This document shows, in pieces, positions 8,412 to 15,716 of a stretch of 64,000 nt of DNA; position 1 is the first letter of the stretch, and each line of letters opens with the position of its first letter. The DNA is from JANXVY01 sp040080145 (GTDB lineage: Bacteria; Pseudomonadota; Alphaproteobacteria; Rhizobiales; Hyphomicrobiaceae). A program made the translations under genes and the position numbers. The notes beneath the pieces are model-generated. The model was given only the letters and a program-made list of their open reading frames with translations, searched no databases and was not told where the DNA came from. The DNA lies in the NCBI GenBank assembly GCA_040080145.1, contig JBEBJA010000004.1, positions 29,576 to 93,575 of the forward strand, written 5' to 3'.

Positions 8412-10433
8412 ATGATTCCCGAGATCGGACATTTCGCGCTCATTTTGGCGCTGGCGATAGCGATCACCCAATCGGTGGTGCCGCTGATCGGCGCGCAACG
8501 GCGTGATCGTGTGCTCATGGCCTACGGTCGACAGGCAGCACTCGCCCAGTGCGCCTTCATCGTGATTTCATTTGCGGCGCTGACGTATGCATTCGTGACG
8601 TCGGACTTCTCGGTTGGGATCGTGACCGGTAATTCCCATACGGCCAAGCCGTTCGGCTACAAAATCTCAGCGGTCTGGGCGAACCACGAAGGTTCGATGC
8701 TGCTGTGGGTACTGATCCTGTCGCTGTTTGGAGCAGCACTTGCTTGGTTCGGAAATCATCTGCCTGACACCCTAAAGGCCAATGCGCTGGCGGTGCAGGG
8801 CATGATCGGGGCGGGGTTTTTAGCATTCATCGAACTGACGTCGAACCCGTTCGACCGGTTAGATCCAGCTCCACGCGACGGACTGGGGCTCAATCCAATC
8901 CTGCAAGACCCTGGTCTCGCAATTCATCCACCGTTTCTCTATCTGGGCTATGTCGGCTTCTCGATGGCATTTTCGTTCTCGGTCGCAGCGCTCATCGAGG
9001 GCAAAATCGACGCGGCATGGGCCCGGTGGGTCCGCCCCTGGGTCCTCGCAGCATGGTGTTTCCTCACCATCGGCATCACATTGGGCAGCGCATGGGCCTA
9101 CTATACGCTAGGCTGGGGCGGCTGGTGGTTCTGGGACCCGGTCGAAAATGCGTCGTTCATGCCGTGGCTTGCAGGGACCGCGCTGCTGCATTCAGCACTC
9201 GTCGTCGAACGGCGCAACGCACTCGTGAGCTGGACGGTTCTACTCGGAATCTTGACATTTTCGCTGAGTCTTGTGGGGACGTTCCTGGTCCGCTCGGGGG
9301 TCTTGACCAGCGTACACGCATTCGCAACCGATCCGGCGCGCGGCGTGTTCATCCTCTTGCTCCTGGTCGCAGCGACCGGCGGCGCGCTCACGTTGTATAC
9401 GATCCGCATGCCGCACCTGAAGTACGGTGCACAGTTTGCGCCGGTTAGCCGCGAAGGCGCACTGATCCTCAACAATATGCTGCTGCTTGTGGCGACGGGA
9501 ACGGTGTTCCTGGGCACGTTCTATCCGCTGATCGTCGACCTGCTCACCAAGGATAAGATTTCGGTTGGCCCTCCCTATTACAACGTGACGTTCGTCCCGA
9601 TCATGATACCGCTGTTCGTCGTGATGGCGATCGGGCCAATGCTAAAGTGGAAGCGCAGCGACCTTCTAGAGGCGCTTAACCGGCTGCGGACACCGGCGAT
9701 CACAGCCGGTGTGGCAGCAGCAATCGTCCTTGCTCTCGCCGTCTACTTCAAACTGGGTACGGGACTTCTGGCGGTCATCGGGCCCGTCATCGGGATGGGA
9801 CTTGCCGTCTGGTTGATCGCTGGATCACTGGCAGTACTGGCCTACCGAGTGCGGCTTGGAACCGTGCCGTACGAAACCTCCATAGCGCTGGCCCGCTCGA
9901 CGCCTCTGGCCGTTTATGGTCTCATCATCGCGCATGCAGGCATGGGACTGGCGGTTGCCGGTATCACGGGAATGACCTCTTGGGCGACCGAAACCGTAGA
10001 GCTAATGCGGCCAGGGCAGTCGTTCAAGCACGCTGGTTATGACATCACGTTCAAGACTATTGAAGTTGTGGCAGGACCAAACTACGAAGCCCAGCGCGCA
10101 ACATTCGATGTGACCACGCGCGGACGGCCGGTCACGGCGCTCATGACGGAGCGCCGGTTCTATCCCGTCCGCGAACAGCTCACAACGTCGGCTGGCATAC
10201 GCACCAACTTCATTTCAAACATCTACATCGCGCTCGGTGACCCCGACGATAAGGGCGGGTTTCCGGTCCGGTTCTATTACCATCCGTTCGTACCTTGGAT
10301 TTGGCTGGGGGCGTTGGTGATGGCGCTTGGCGGCTTCGTGTCGCTGGCCGACCGCCGTCTGCGGGTCGGTGCGCCGCAGTCTGCGCGCAAGCGGCTACCC
10401 CTAAGCGGCCTCGATGCTGTGCCAGCAGAATAG
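8412..10433 (+). CDS. ccmF: Cytochrome c maturation heme lyase subunit CcmF
   Basis: 673 aa, normal CcmF length, with many membrane helices. The WWD heme-handling signature WGGWWFWDPVENASFMPW lies at residues 235-252, and conserved segments HPPFLYLGYVG and LVRSGVLTSVHAF flank it. With CcmH and CcmI it forms the complex that attaches heme to CxxCH apocytochromes in the periplasm. It starts 186 bp from the divergent cytochrome b-like gene and leads a ccmF-G-H-I set. The more usual alphaproteobacterial order is I-E-F-H, and no ccmE is visible here. The likely clients are the multiheme cytochromes around it, so this may be a second, dedicated lyase. The spacing of the upstream AAGG to the ATG is long (about 11 nt), so initiation may be weak. 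Confidence 0.96.
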   Translation: MIPEIGHFALILALAIAITQSVVPLIGAQRRDRVLMAYGRQAALAQCAFIVISFAALTYAFVTSDFSVGIVTGNSHTAKPFGYKISAVWANHEGSMLLWVLILSLFGAALAWFGNHLPDTLKANALAVQGMIGAGFLAFIELTSNPFDRLDPAPRDGLGLNPILQDPGLAIHPPFLYLGYVGFSMAFSFSVAALIEGKIDAAWARWVRPWVLAAWCFLTIGITLGSAWAYYTLGWGGWWFWDPVENASFMPWLAGTALLHSALVVERRNALVSWTVLLGILTFSLSLVGTFLVRSGVLTSVHAFATDPARGVFILLLLVAATGGALTLYTIRMPHLKYGAQFAPVSREGALILNNMLLLVATGTVFLGTFYPLIVDLLTKDKISVGPPYYNVTFVPIMIPLFVVMAIGPMLKWKRSDLLEALNRLRTPAITAGVAAAIVLALAVYFKLGTGLLAVIGPVIGMGLAVWLIAGSLAVLAYRVRLGTVPYETSIALARSTPLAVYGLIIAHAGMGLAVAGITGMTSWATETVELMRPGQSFKHAGYDITFKTIEVVAGPNYEAQRATFDVTTRGRPVTALMTERRFYPVREQLTTSAGIRTNFISNIYIALGDPDDKGGFPVRFYYHPFVPWIWLGALVMALGGFVSLADRRLRVGAPQSARKRLPLSGLDAVPAE

Positions 10434-10444
10434 GAACAAACTCT

Positions 10445-10990
10445 ATGACGCTACCCTCCGCAGGCCTCTATCGCTTTGCGCCGATCCTGGTGTTCGCGGT
10501 GATTGCTATCGGCTTTGCATTTGCACTGAGAAACGATCCCAAGAAAATGCCATCTACGCTGATTGATCGCCCGGTGCCGGTGTTCGATCTGGCGGCGCTA
10601 GACCCTGGAGCTGGACCGCTATCGAGCAAGGATTTGAGCGGCCAGATTACCTTGCTCAATGTGTTTGCATCGTGGTGTCCTGGGTGCCGGGTTGAGCATC
10701 CTACACTTCTGGAAATAGCCAAATCAAAGGCCATTCCGCTCTACGCCATCAACTGGAAAGATAAGCCGGGCGACGGTCTCAAATGGTTGAAGGCACATCA
10801 AAACCCGTACTTGAAAGTGGGCGATGATCCCACGGGGCGGTTGGGCATTGACATGGGCGTGACAGGCGTTCCGGAAACTTTCGTCATCGACGCCACGGGC
10901 CGCATTCGCTATCGCCACGCAGGACCGATTACCGAAGACGTCTGGCGCGAAACCTTTGAGCCATTACTCGCCTCTTTGAGGACCAAATGA
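10445..10990 (+). CDS. ccmG: Periplasmic thiol:disulfide oxidoreductase CcmG/DsbE
   Basis: 181 aa with an N-terminal membrane anchor (about residues 10-28) and a thioredoxin fold. The active site is WCPGC, with C78 and C81, and the cis-proline region is GVTGVPETFVID. It keeps CxxCH cysteines reduced before heme ligation. It starts 11 bp after ccmF and its TGA overlaps the start of ccmH (ATGATG), which points to translational coupling. The ATG at 10445 is chosen because the anchor follows it directly; longer starts would run back into ccmF. Confidence 0.95.
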   Translation: MTLPSAGLYRFAPILVFAVIAIGFAFALRNDPKKMPSTLIDRPVPVFDLAALDPGAGPLSSKDLSGQITLLNVFASWCPGCRVEHPTLLEIAKSKAIPLYAINWKDKPGDGLKWLKAHQNPYLKVGDDPTGRLGIDMGVTGVPETFVIDATGRIRYRHAGPITEDVWRETFEPLLASLRTK

Positions 10991-11478
10991 TGAAACGGGT
11001 TTTTCTTGCTGGTCTGGTTGTGATGCTGATGTGGGCAGTACCGCTCACTCAGGCGCTCGCAGTCACGCCAGATGAAGTTCTGCCGGACGCTGCCCTCGAG
11101 ACGCGCGCGCGTGAGATCAGCCAACTGCTGCGCTGCGTGGTTTGCCAGAACCAGTCGATTGACGATTCGAATGCGCCGCTCGCCAAAGACTTGCGCGTGC
11201 TGGTCCGTGAACGGCTAACCGCGGGAGACAGCAATGCCCAGACGCTCAATTACATCGTCGCTCGCTACGGCAACTTCGTGCTTCTCAAGCCGCCGGTACA
11301 AATCAACACCCTCCTGTTGTGGTTCGGCCCGGCGTTGCTGTTTGCACTGGCAGCTTTCGGGCTGTTCAAAACCTTGAAGCGCCAGGAGGCGACGGCGGCA
11401 ACGGGTGCCGCCGCACCATTGAGCAAGGCCGATGAAGCGCGTCTGGGCAAGCTGTTGAAGGACGATGCAGAGCCTTAG
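10987..11478 (+). CDS. ccmH: Apocytochrome c-handling protein CcmH (CycL)
   Basis: 163 aa with a cleavable signal peptide (to about ALA, residue 25). The diagnostic LRCVVCQNQSI motif has C50 and C53. A C-terminal membrane helix (about 104-124) and a short tail follow. It reduces or presents the apocytochrome cysteines to CcmF. The start codon overlaps the ccmG stop. This is the short, single-domain form used in alphaproteobacteria, with the TPR part encoded separately by the next gene. Confidence 0.95.
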   Translation: MMKRVFLAGLVVMLMWAVPLTQALAVTPDEVLPDAALETRAREISQLLRCVVCQNQSIDDSNAPLAKDLRVLVRERLTAGDSNAQTLNYIVARYGNFVLLKPPVQINTLLLWFGPALLFALAAFGLFKTLKRQEATAATGAAAPLSKADEARLGKLLKDDAEP

Positions 11479-11535
11479 AGCCAACTGCGCCACATCTGCC
11501 ATCCAGCCCACAACCACGCCGTACCCAAGAGGAAT

Positions 11536-12870
11536 ATGAAGATGCTGCTCTGGATCATTTTGACCGCAATGACGGCCGCTTCGGCGGTCTGGCTGACGGC
11601 CCCCCTGTTGCGCCGCTACGACGAGCGCAAGGCTGCCAGATCAAACGATCTGGAGGTCTACCGCGACCAACTCGTCGAGGTCGAACGGGAAAAGGCGTTG
11701 GGATTAATCGACAAGGATCAGGCGGAGGCGTCGATCCTGGAGATCAAACGGCGGCTGTTAGGCGTGGAGCGGCTGGCGGCCGATGGCCTGCGGGTTCCAA
11801 CGCTTGGAGAGCGTCATCTGGCGGTAGCTGTCATCGGCGGCCTCGTCGTTCTGGGCTCCACGATCCTGTATTCGAACGTGGGGCGGCCAGACTTACCATC
11901 GGTCGCACGCGAGCCAAGCGCACTCGTGCTTGGAGACGGAAGACGAGAAACAGGCTTCCAGCCCAAGCGTGGCGGAACAGGTCTTCCCGCAGCTACGGCG
12001 CCTCAACAGGCCGCAGCTGAAGCCGCACCAGCTGTCGCACCGGCACAGCGCGTGGGATCACTCGACGAGATGATCCAGCGGCTTGTCGAACGAGCGAAAA
12101 AAGATCCGGGCAAGGCCGAGACCTGGCGCATGCTCGGCTGGTCCTATGCATCCATTGAACGATTTGCAGAAGCCGCCGACGCCTACAGCAAAGCGATAGC
12201 CATTGAGCCGCAAAATGCCGGGCTGCTCGCAGCCCGCGGCGAAGCCTTGGTGCGCGCCGGCGATGGCAAAGTACCCAGCGAAGCGGCCGCAGCGTTTACC
12301 GCCGCGCTGGCAATCGACGCGAAAGAACCGCGTGCAAGGTTCTTCAAAGGGCTTAGCGACGAGCAGGCAGGCAAAAAGCCGGACGCGCTGGAGGCGTGGA
12401 TCATGTTGCTGCGCGATATCGGACCGGCAGACGCTCACGCTGAAGATTTGCGGACCAGGATCACAGCCCTGGCCAGTGAATTGAAAGTCGACATCACAGG
12501 AAAGCTACCGGCAGACGCAACAGTCGCGGCTGACACGAGTTCGCCACCGCTTCAGCTTCTCAAAGACGATCCAGCAACCCCAAACAGTCCGCGCGGGCCA
12601 AATGCGTCCGACATCAAGGCTGCGGAAACCATGTCGCCGGCGGACCGCTCGGCGATGATACGCGCGATGGTGGACAAACTGGCCGCACGGCTTGAGGCCT
12701 CGCCACGCGATGCCGACGGCTGGATCCAATTAATCCGCTCGCGCAAGGTGCTCGGCGACGAGGGTGCGGCAAAGGCAGCTCTTTCCAAAGCGATCGGCAT
12801 CTTCACAGATGCACCGCAAGAGCAGTCGCGGGTCACGGCAGCAGCAGCCGAATTGGGCGTCACCAAATAG
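11536..12870 (+). CDS. ccmI: Cytochrome c maturation TPR protein CcmI (CycH)
   Basis: 444 aa. An N-terminal helix-loop-helix anchor has helices at about residues 5-22 and 93-113, with the YRDQLVEVEREKALGLI segment typical of CcmI between them. A periplasmic TPR region (about 170-300) follows, then a linker and a final helical repeat ending EQSRVTAAAAELGVTK. CcmI captures apocytochrome C-termini and hands them to CcmF/H. It lies 57 bp after ccmH and completes the set. It is longer than a minimal CcmI, which might suit long repetitive clients, though that is speculation. Confidence 0.93.
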   Translation: MKMLLWIILTAMTAASAVWLTAPLLRRYDERKAARSNDLEVYRDQLVEVEREKALGLIDKDQAEASILEIKRRLLGVERLAADGLRVPTLGERHLAVAVIGGLVVLGSTILYSNVGRPDLPSVAREPSALVLGDGRRETGFQPKRGGTGLPAATAPQQAAAEAAPAVAPAQRVGSLDEMIQRLVERAKKDPGKAETWRMLGWSYASIERFAEAADAYSKAIAIEPQNAGLLAARGEALVRAGDGKVPSEAAAAFTAALAIDAKEPRARFFKGLSDEQAGKKPDALEAWIMLLRDIGPADAHAEDLRTRITALASELKVDITGKLPADATVAADTSSPPLQLLKDDPATPNSPRGPNASDIKAAETMSPADRSAMIRAMVDKLAARLEASPRDADGWIQLIRSRKVLGDEGAAKAALSKAIGIFTDAPQEQSRVTAAAAELGVTK

Positions 12871-13049
12871 GTCACACAGCCGCCGCACAGGTCGTAGTTA
12901 CTAATTCCTTGCCGCAACACCTGCAATTTCCTTCGAATAAGTGACAGCTTTTCAAGGCGTTGCAGGTAAATAATCTGCTCACGGGAGTAACCGGCCATTG
13001 AATCCACTCAAGTGGTTGTGCTGCGGGTGCGCGTGGGAACAGTGCTGAC

Positions 13050-14366
13050 ATGATAGTATCGCTGGCGATTTATACGGTTCCACTGGCCCTGATCCTGGCG
13101 TTCCATTTTCATGGCCGGTTTCGTGAGGAAGTTCGCAGCACCACCGCTTTGTCAGAGGCCGTTGCTGCCGGATTGACCGAACCTGCATCTCTCCATCCCG
13201 TCATCAATAAGGACCGCTGCATGGGGTGCGGTTCATGCGTCACCGCGTGCCCGGAAGGACAAATTCTCGGCCTCATCGGCGGCAAAGCGGAATTACTCGA
13301 AGCATCGCAATGCATCGGGCACGGAGCCTGCAAAGTTGCATGCCCATTCGATGCCATCACGCTCGTATTTGGCACCGCAGAGCGTGGCGTCGATATTCCA
13401 AACGTCGCAAGCGACTTCCAAACCAACGTACCGGGCATCTATATCGCAGGCGAATTGGGCGGAATGGGGCTCATCCGCAACGCCATCGAACAAGGCCGGC
13501 AGGCACTCGAGTCAATTGCTAAAGGCCACAAAACCAGTTCATACGACTGCTACGATGTATTGATCGTCGGCGCGGGTCCGGCTGGATTTGCTGCCAGCCT
13601 TGCGGCAAAGGAAAAAGGCCTCAAGTACCTGACCGTCGAGCAGGACAGTCTTGGCGGCACGGTTTCACACTTCCCGCGCGGCAAGCTCGTCATGACAGCG
13701 CCAGCGACGCTGCCGATCATCGGGCGGGTAAACTTCCGCGAAACGACCAAGGAAAAATTGCTGACATTTTGGGAAGACGTGATGCTCAAAACGGGCGTAG
13801 CGATCAAGTTTCAGGAGCGCGTCGAAGCAGTAACTCGCCTGGCTGAATCTCGCGACACCCCCAGCCGCTTTGAAGTCCGCACCACAGGCGGCACCTATAA
13901 GACCAAAACAATCCTGCTTGCCATTGGGCGGCGGGGGACTCCACGCAAGCTGGACGTTCCAGGCGAAGAATGCACAAAAGTGGTCTACCGGCTCGTCGAC
14001 CCGGCGCAATACCAGGGACAACACGTCTTGGTCGTTGGCGGCGGAGATAGCGCTATCGAAGCCGCCGTTTCGATTTCCGAAGAGCTGAACACAACCGTCA
14101 CGTTGTCTTATCGCAGCGATGCATTCAACCGCACAAAAGCAAAGAACCGCAAAAAGATTCAGAAGGCCTCAGAAAGCGGTCGCGTTAAGGTACTCTTTAA
14201 ATCCTCTGTTAAGAACATCGGGAAAGACTCGGTGGATATGAAAACCACAGATGGCGCCGTTACAATCAAGAATGACGCCGTTATCGTTTGCGCCGGCGGC
14301 ATTCTCCCCATTGGCTTCCTCAAAAATATCGGCATCGAGATCGAGACAAAATATGGCATGGCGTAA
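13050..14366 (+). CDS. Membrane-anchored ferredoxin-like/FAD/NAD(P) oxidoreductase, module A
   Basis: 438 aa. One N-terminal membrane helix (about residues 3-20) is followed by a two-cluster ferredoxin section. Cluster motif 1 has C57, C60, C63 and C67. Motif 2 reads CIGHGACKVACP, so its second ligand position is His91 rather than Cys. Next come an AGELGG FAD-type segment (about 134-139), a FAD Rossmann motif VGAGPAG (about 172-178) and an NAD(P) motif VGGGDSA (about 328-334). The redox CxxC of thioredoxin reductases is absent, so it is probably a pure electron-transfer flavoprotein. It lies 179 bp after ccmI and its end overlaps the ankyrin gene by 14 nt. I infer that it couples NAD(P)H, or a soluble donor, to the diheme membrane protein. 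Confidence 0.88.
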   Translation: MIVSLAIYTVPLALILAFHFHGRFREEVRSTTALSEAVAAGLTEPASLHPVINKDRCMGCGSCVTACPEGQILGLIGGKAELLEASQCIGHGACKVACPFDAITLVFGTAERGVDIPNVASDFQTNVPGIYIAGELGGMGLIRNAIEQGRQALESIAKGHKTSSYDCYDVLIVGAGPAGFAASLAAKEKGLKYLTVEQDSLGGTVSHFPRGKLVMTAPATLPIIGRVNFRETTKEKLLTFWEDVMLKTGVAIKFQERVEAVTRLAESRDTPSRFEVRTTGGTYKTKTILLAIGRRGTPRKLDVPGEECTKVVYRLVDPAQYQGQHVLVVGGGDSAIEAAVSISEELNTTVTLSYRSDAFNRTKAKNRKKIQKASESGRVKVLFKSSVKNIGKDSVDMKTTDGAVTIKNDAVIVCAGGILPIGFLKNIGIEIETKYGMA

Positions 14367-15426
14367 TTGCGTTGCATCAGCAGTCGTGTTGATGGGTGTT
14401 TTTCAGGCGTCTGGAAGTGCGGCCCAGATGGGAGCGCTACCCGTCGAAGCTATCTCACCGGTCGAAAGCCGCTCGGTTTGGAGCATTGCTTTGGACGGCG
14501 CGGTGCGCGGCGACACCGAACAGTTAACCGCGCTGATCGAAAAGGGCGATGACTTCACGCTCCCCGATAGCGACGGCAATACGCCGCTTATGCTGGCCGC
14601 CAATGCGGGTCAAGTTGCAGCCGTGCGCACGTTGCTGGACGCAGGCGTCGCCATCGGCACAGCCAATGGGCGCGGCATGACGGCGCTGATGCTTGCGGCC
14701 GGGCACGGACATGGAGCAATCGTGCGGTTGCTCATCGCGCACAATGCGGATGTGAACGCCAAATCAAAAAGCGGTTCGACGGCGCTGTCGGTTAGCGCTC
14801 AAGGATGTTTCGACGCGAGCATGCAGGCATTGATCGCAGCCCATGCCGACCCAGAGAGCGCGCAAGCGGATGGGCACACCGCACTAATGGCGGCGGCTGG
14901 CTGCAACCGTGCGGTCCTCAATCAACTGATCAATGCCGGTGCAAGGGCAACAACACCCGACAAACTAGGCCGCACAGCCTTGTGGTATACGATCGAACGC
15001 GGCAATACCGACGGAGCACAAGCGCTGTTGGACCAAGGCGCTTTGATCGATCAACCTGATTATGCCGGAGAAACGGCGCTCATGCGGGCGGTTGCACGCG
15101 GGAACGCGGCTCTCGTTACTATGCTGCTCGACCGGCGGGCATCACTGGAACAGACAAGTGCTGTTGGCAACACGCCGCTCATCGTTGCCGCAAGCACAGG
15201 CAAGACTGAAATTGCAAAGCTGTTGATAACCCGCGGGGCGAAGGTCAACGTCCGCAATAAGTATGGCTATTCGGCACTCATGTATGCTGCAGGAAATGGC
15301 CATGACGACGTGGTCACGGTGTTGATGGACAATCACGCAGACCGCTCGCTGCGCAACTCCAAGCGCGAAATGGCGCGCGATCTGGCAATGGCTGCCGGTC
15401 ATCGCGGTATTGCGGAAAAGATCTGA
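14353..15426 (+). CDS. Exported ankyrin-repeat protein, module A
   Basis: 357 aa. The ATG inside the end of the flavoprotein gene gives a good signal peptide (MAWRNCVASAVVLMGVFQ..., cleavage near SAA). Longer in-frame starts would have no signal. About nine ankyrin repeats follow, with typical GxTPLMLAAxxGH cores such as DGNTPLMLAANAGQ and GNTPLIVAASTGK, and the C-terminus ends DLAMAAGHRGIAEKI. It is a periplasmic protein-binding scaffold. Exported ankyrin proteins often partner redox enzymes, but the ligand here is unknown. The module B paralog shares the end of the protein and the same 14-nt overlap. Confidence 0.9.
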   Translation: MAWRNCVASAVVLMGVFQASGSAAQMGALPVEAISPVESRSVWSIALDGAVRGDTEQLTALIEKGDDFTLPDSDGNTPLMLAANAGQVAAVRTLLDAGVAIGTANGRGMTALMLAAGHGHGAIVRLLIAHNADVNAKSKSGSTALSVSAQGCFDASMQALIAAHADPESAQADGHTALMAAAGCNRAVLNQLINAGARATTPDKLGRTALWYTIERGNTDGAQALLDQGALIDQPDYAGETALMRAVARGNAALVTMLLDRRASLEQTSAVGNTPLIVAASTGKTEIAKLLITRGAKVNVRNKYGYSALMYAAGNGHDDVVTVLMDNHADRSLRNSKREMARDLAMAAGHRGIAEKI

Positions 15427-15524
15427 CATCACCTCCAGAGCGTGGGGTTGCCTCGCCGCAGGCGATCTTTCAGATCGACGCGGCCACGCGCAAAGCAAAC
15501 GAGAATACCGTCCAGGGCGCGGGT

Positions 15525-15542
15525 CCAGGGGCGAGCCCCTGG
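15525..15542. repeat. Short perfect hairpin after the module A ankyrin gene
   Basis: CCAGGGG-CGAG-CCCCTGG, a 7-bp GC stem with a 4-nt loop about 100 bp past the ankyrin stop. There is no T-run, so it is more likely a palindromic repeat unit, possibly an mRNA 3' end protector, than a classic terminator. Confidence 0.6.
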
Positions 15543-15544
15543 TC

Positions 15545-15669
15545 TAGAGTGCTTCCGGAAAAGCATGCCCCCGCGAAGGCGGGGGTGGGAACCGGTTTTC
15601 CGAAAAGAAGCACGACCAAACAGAGGCTTAGGGTCCGACTTTGATTCCATTAAAGTCAGACGGACCCTA
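15545..15669. repeat. Dispersed palindromic intergenic element, copy 1, with a nested insertion
   Basis: It shares its length with the element after the module B ankyrin gene. Common blocks are TAGAGTGCTTCCGGAAAAG, then TGGGAACCGGTTTTCCGAAA, then AGAAGCACGACCAAACAGAG, then a GGGTCCGACTTTGATTCCAT arm that folds back on AAAGTCAGACGGACCC. Copy 1 carries about 22 extra bases around CCCCCGCGAAGGCGGGGG, itself a palindrome. CCGGAAAAGTGGGAACCGGT-type elements are common in Rhizobiales intergenic DNA. Confidence 0.8.
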
Positions 15670-15716
15670 AGCGAAGCGTCTTTAAGAATGCACGCGCACT
15701 TTCAAGTTCGTCACGC

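Noticed and set aside
13050..14366. Calling the flavoproteins thioredoxin reductases
   Set aside because: The fold motifs are similar, but the redox CxxC is missing and two Fe-S motifs and a membrane helix are present.
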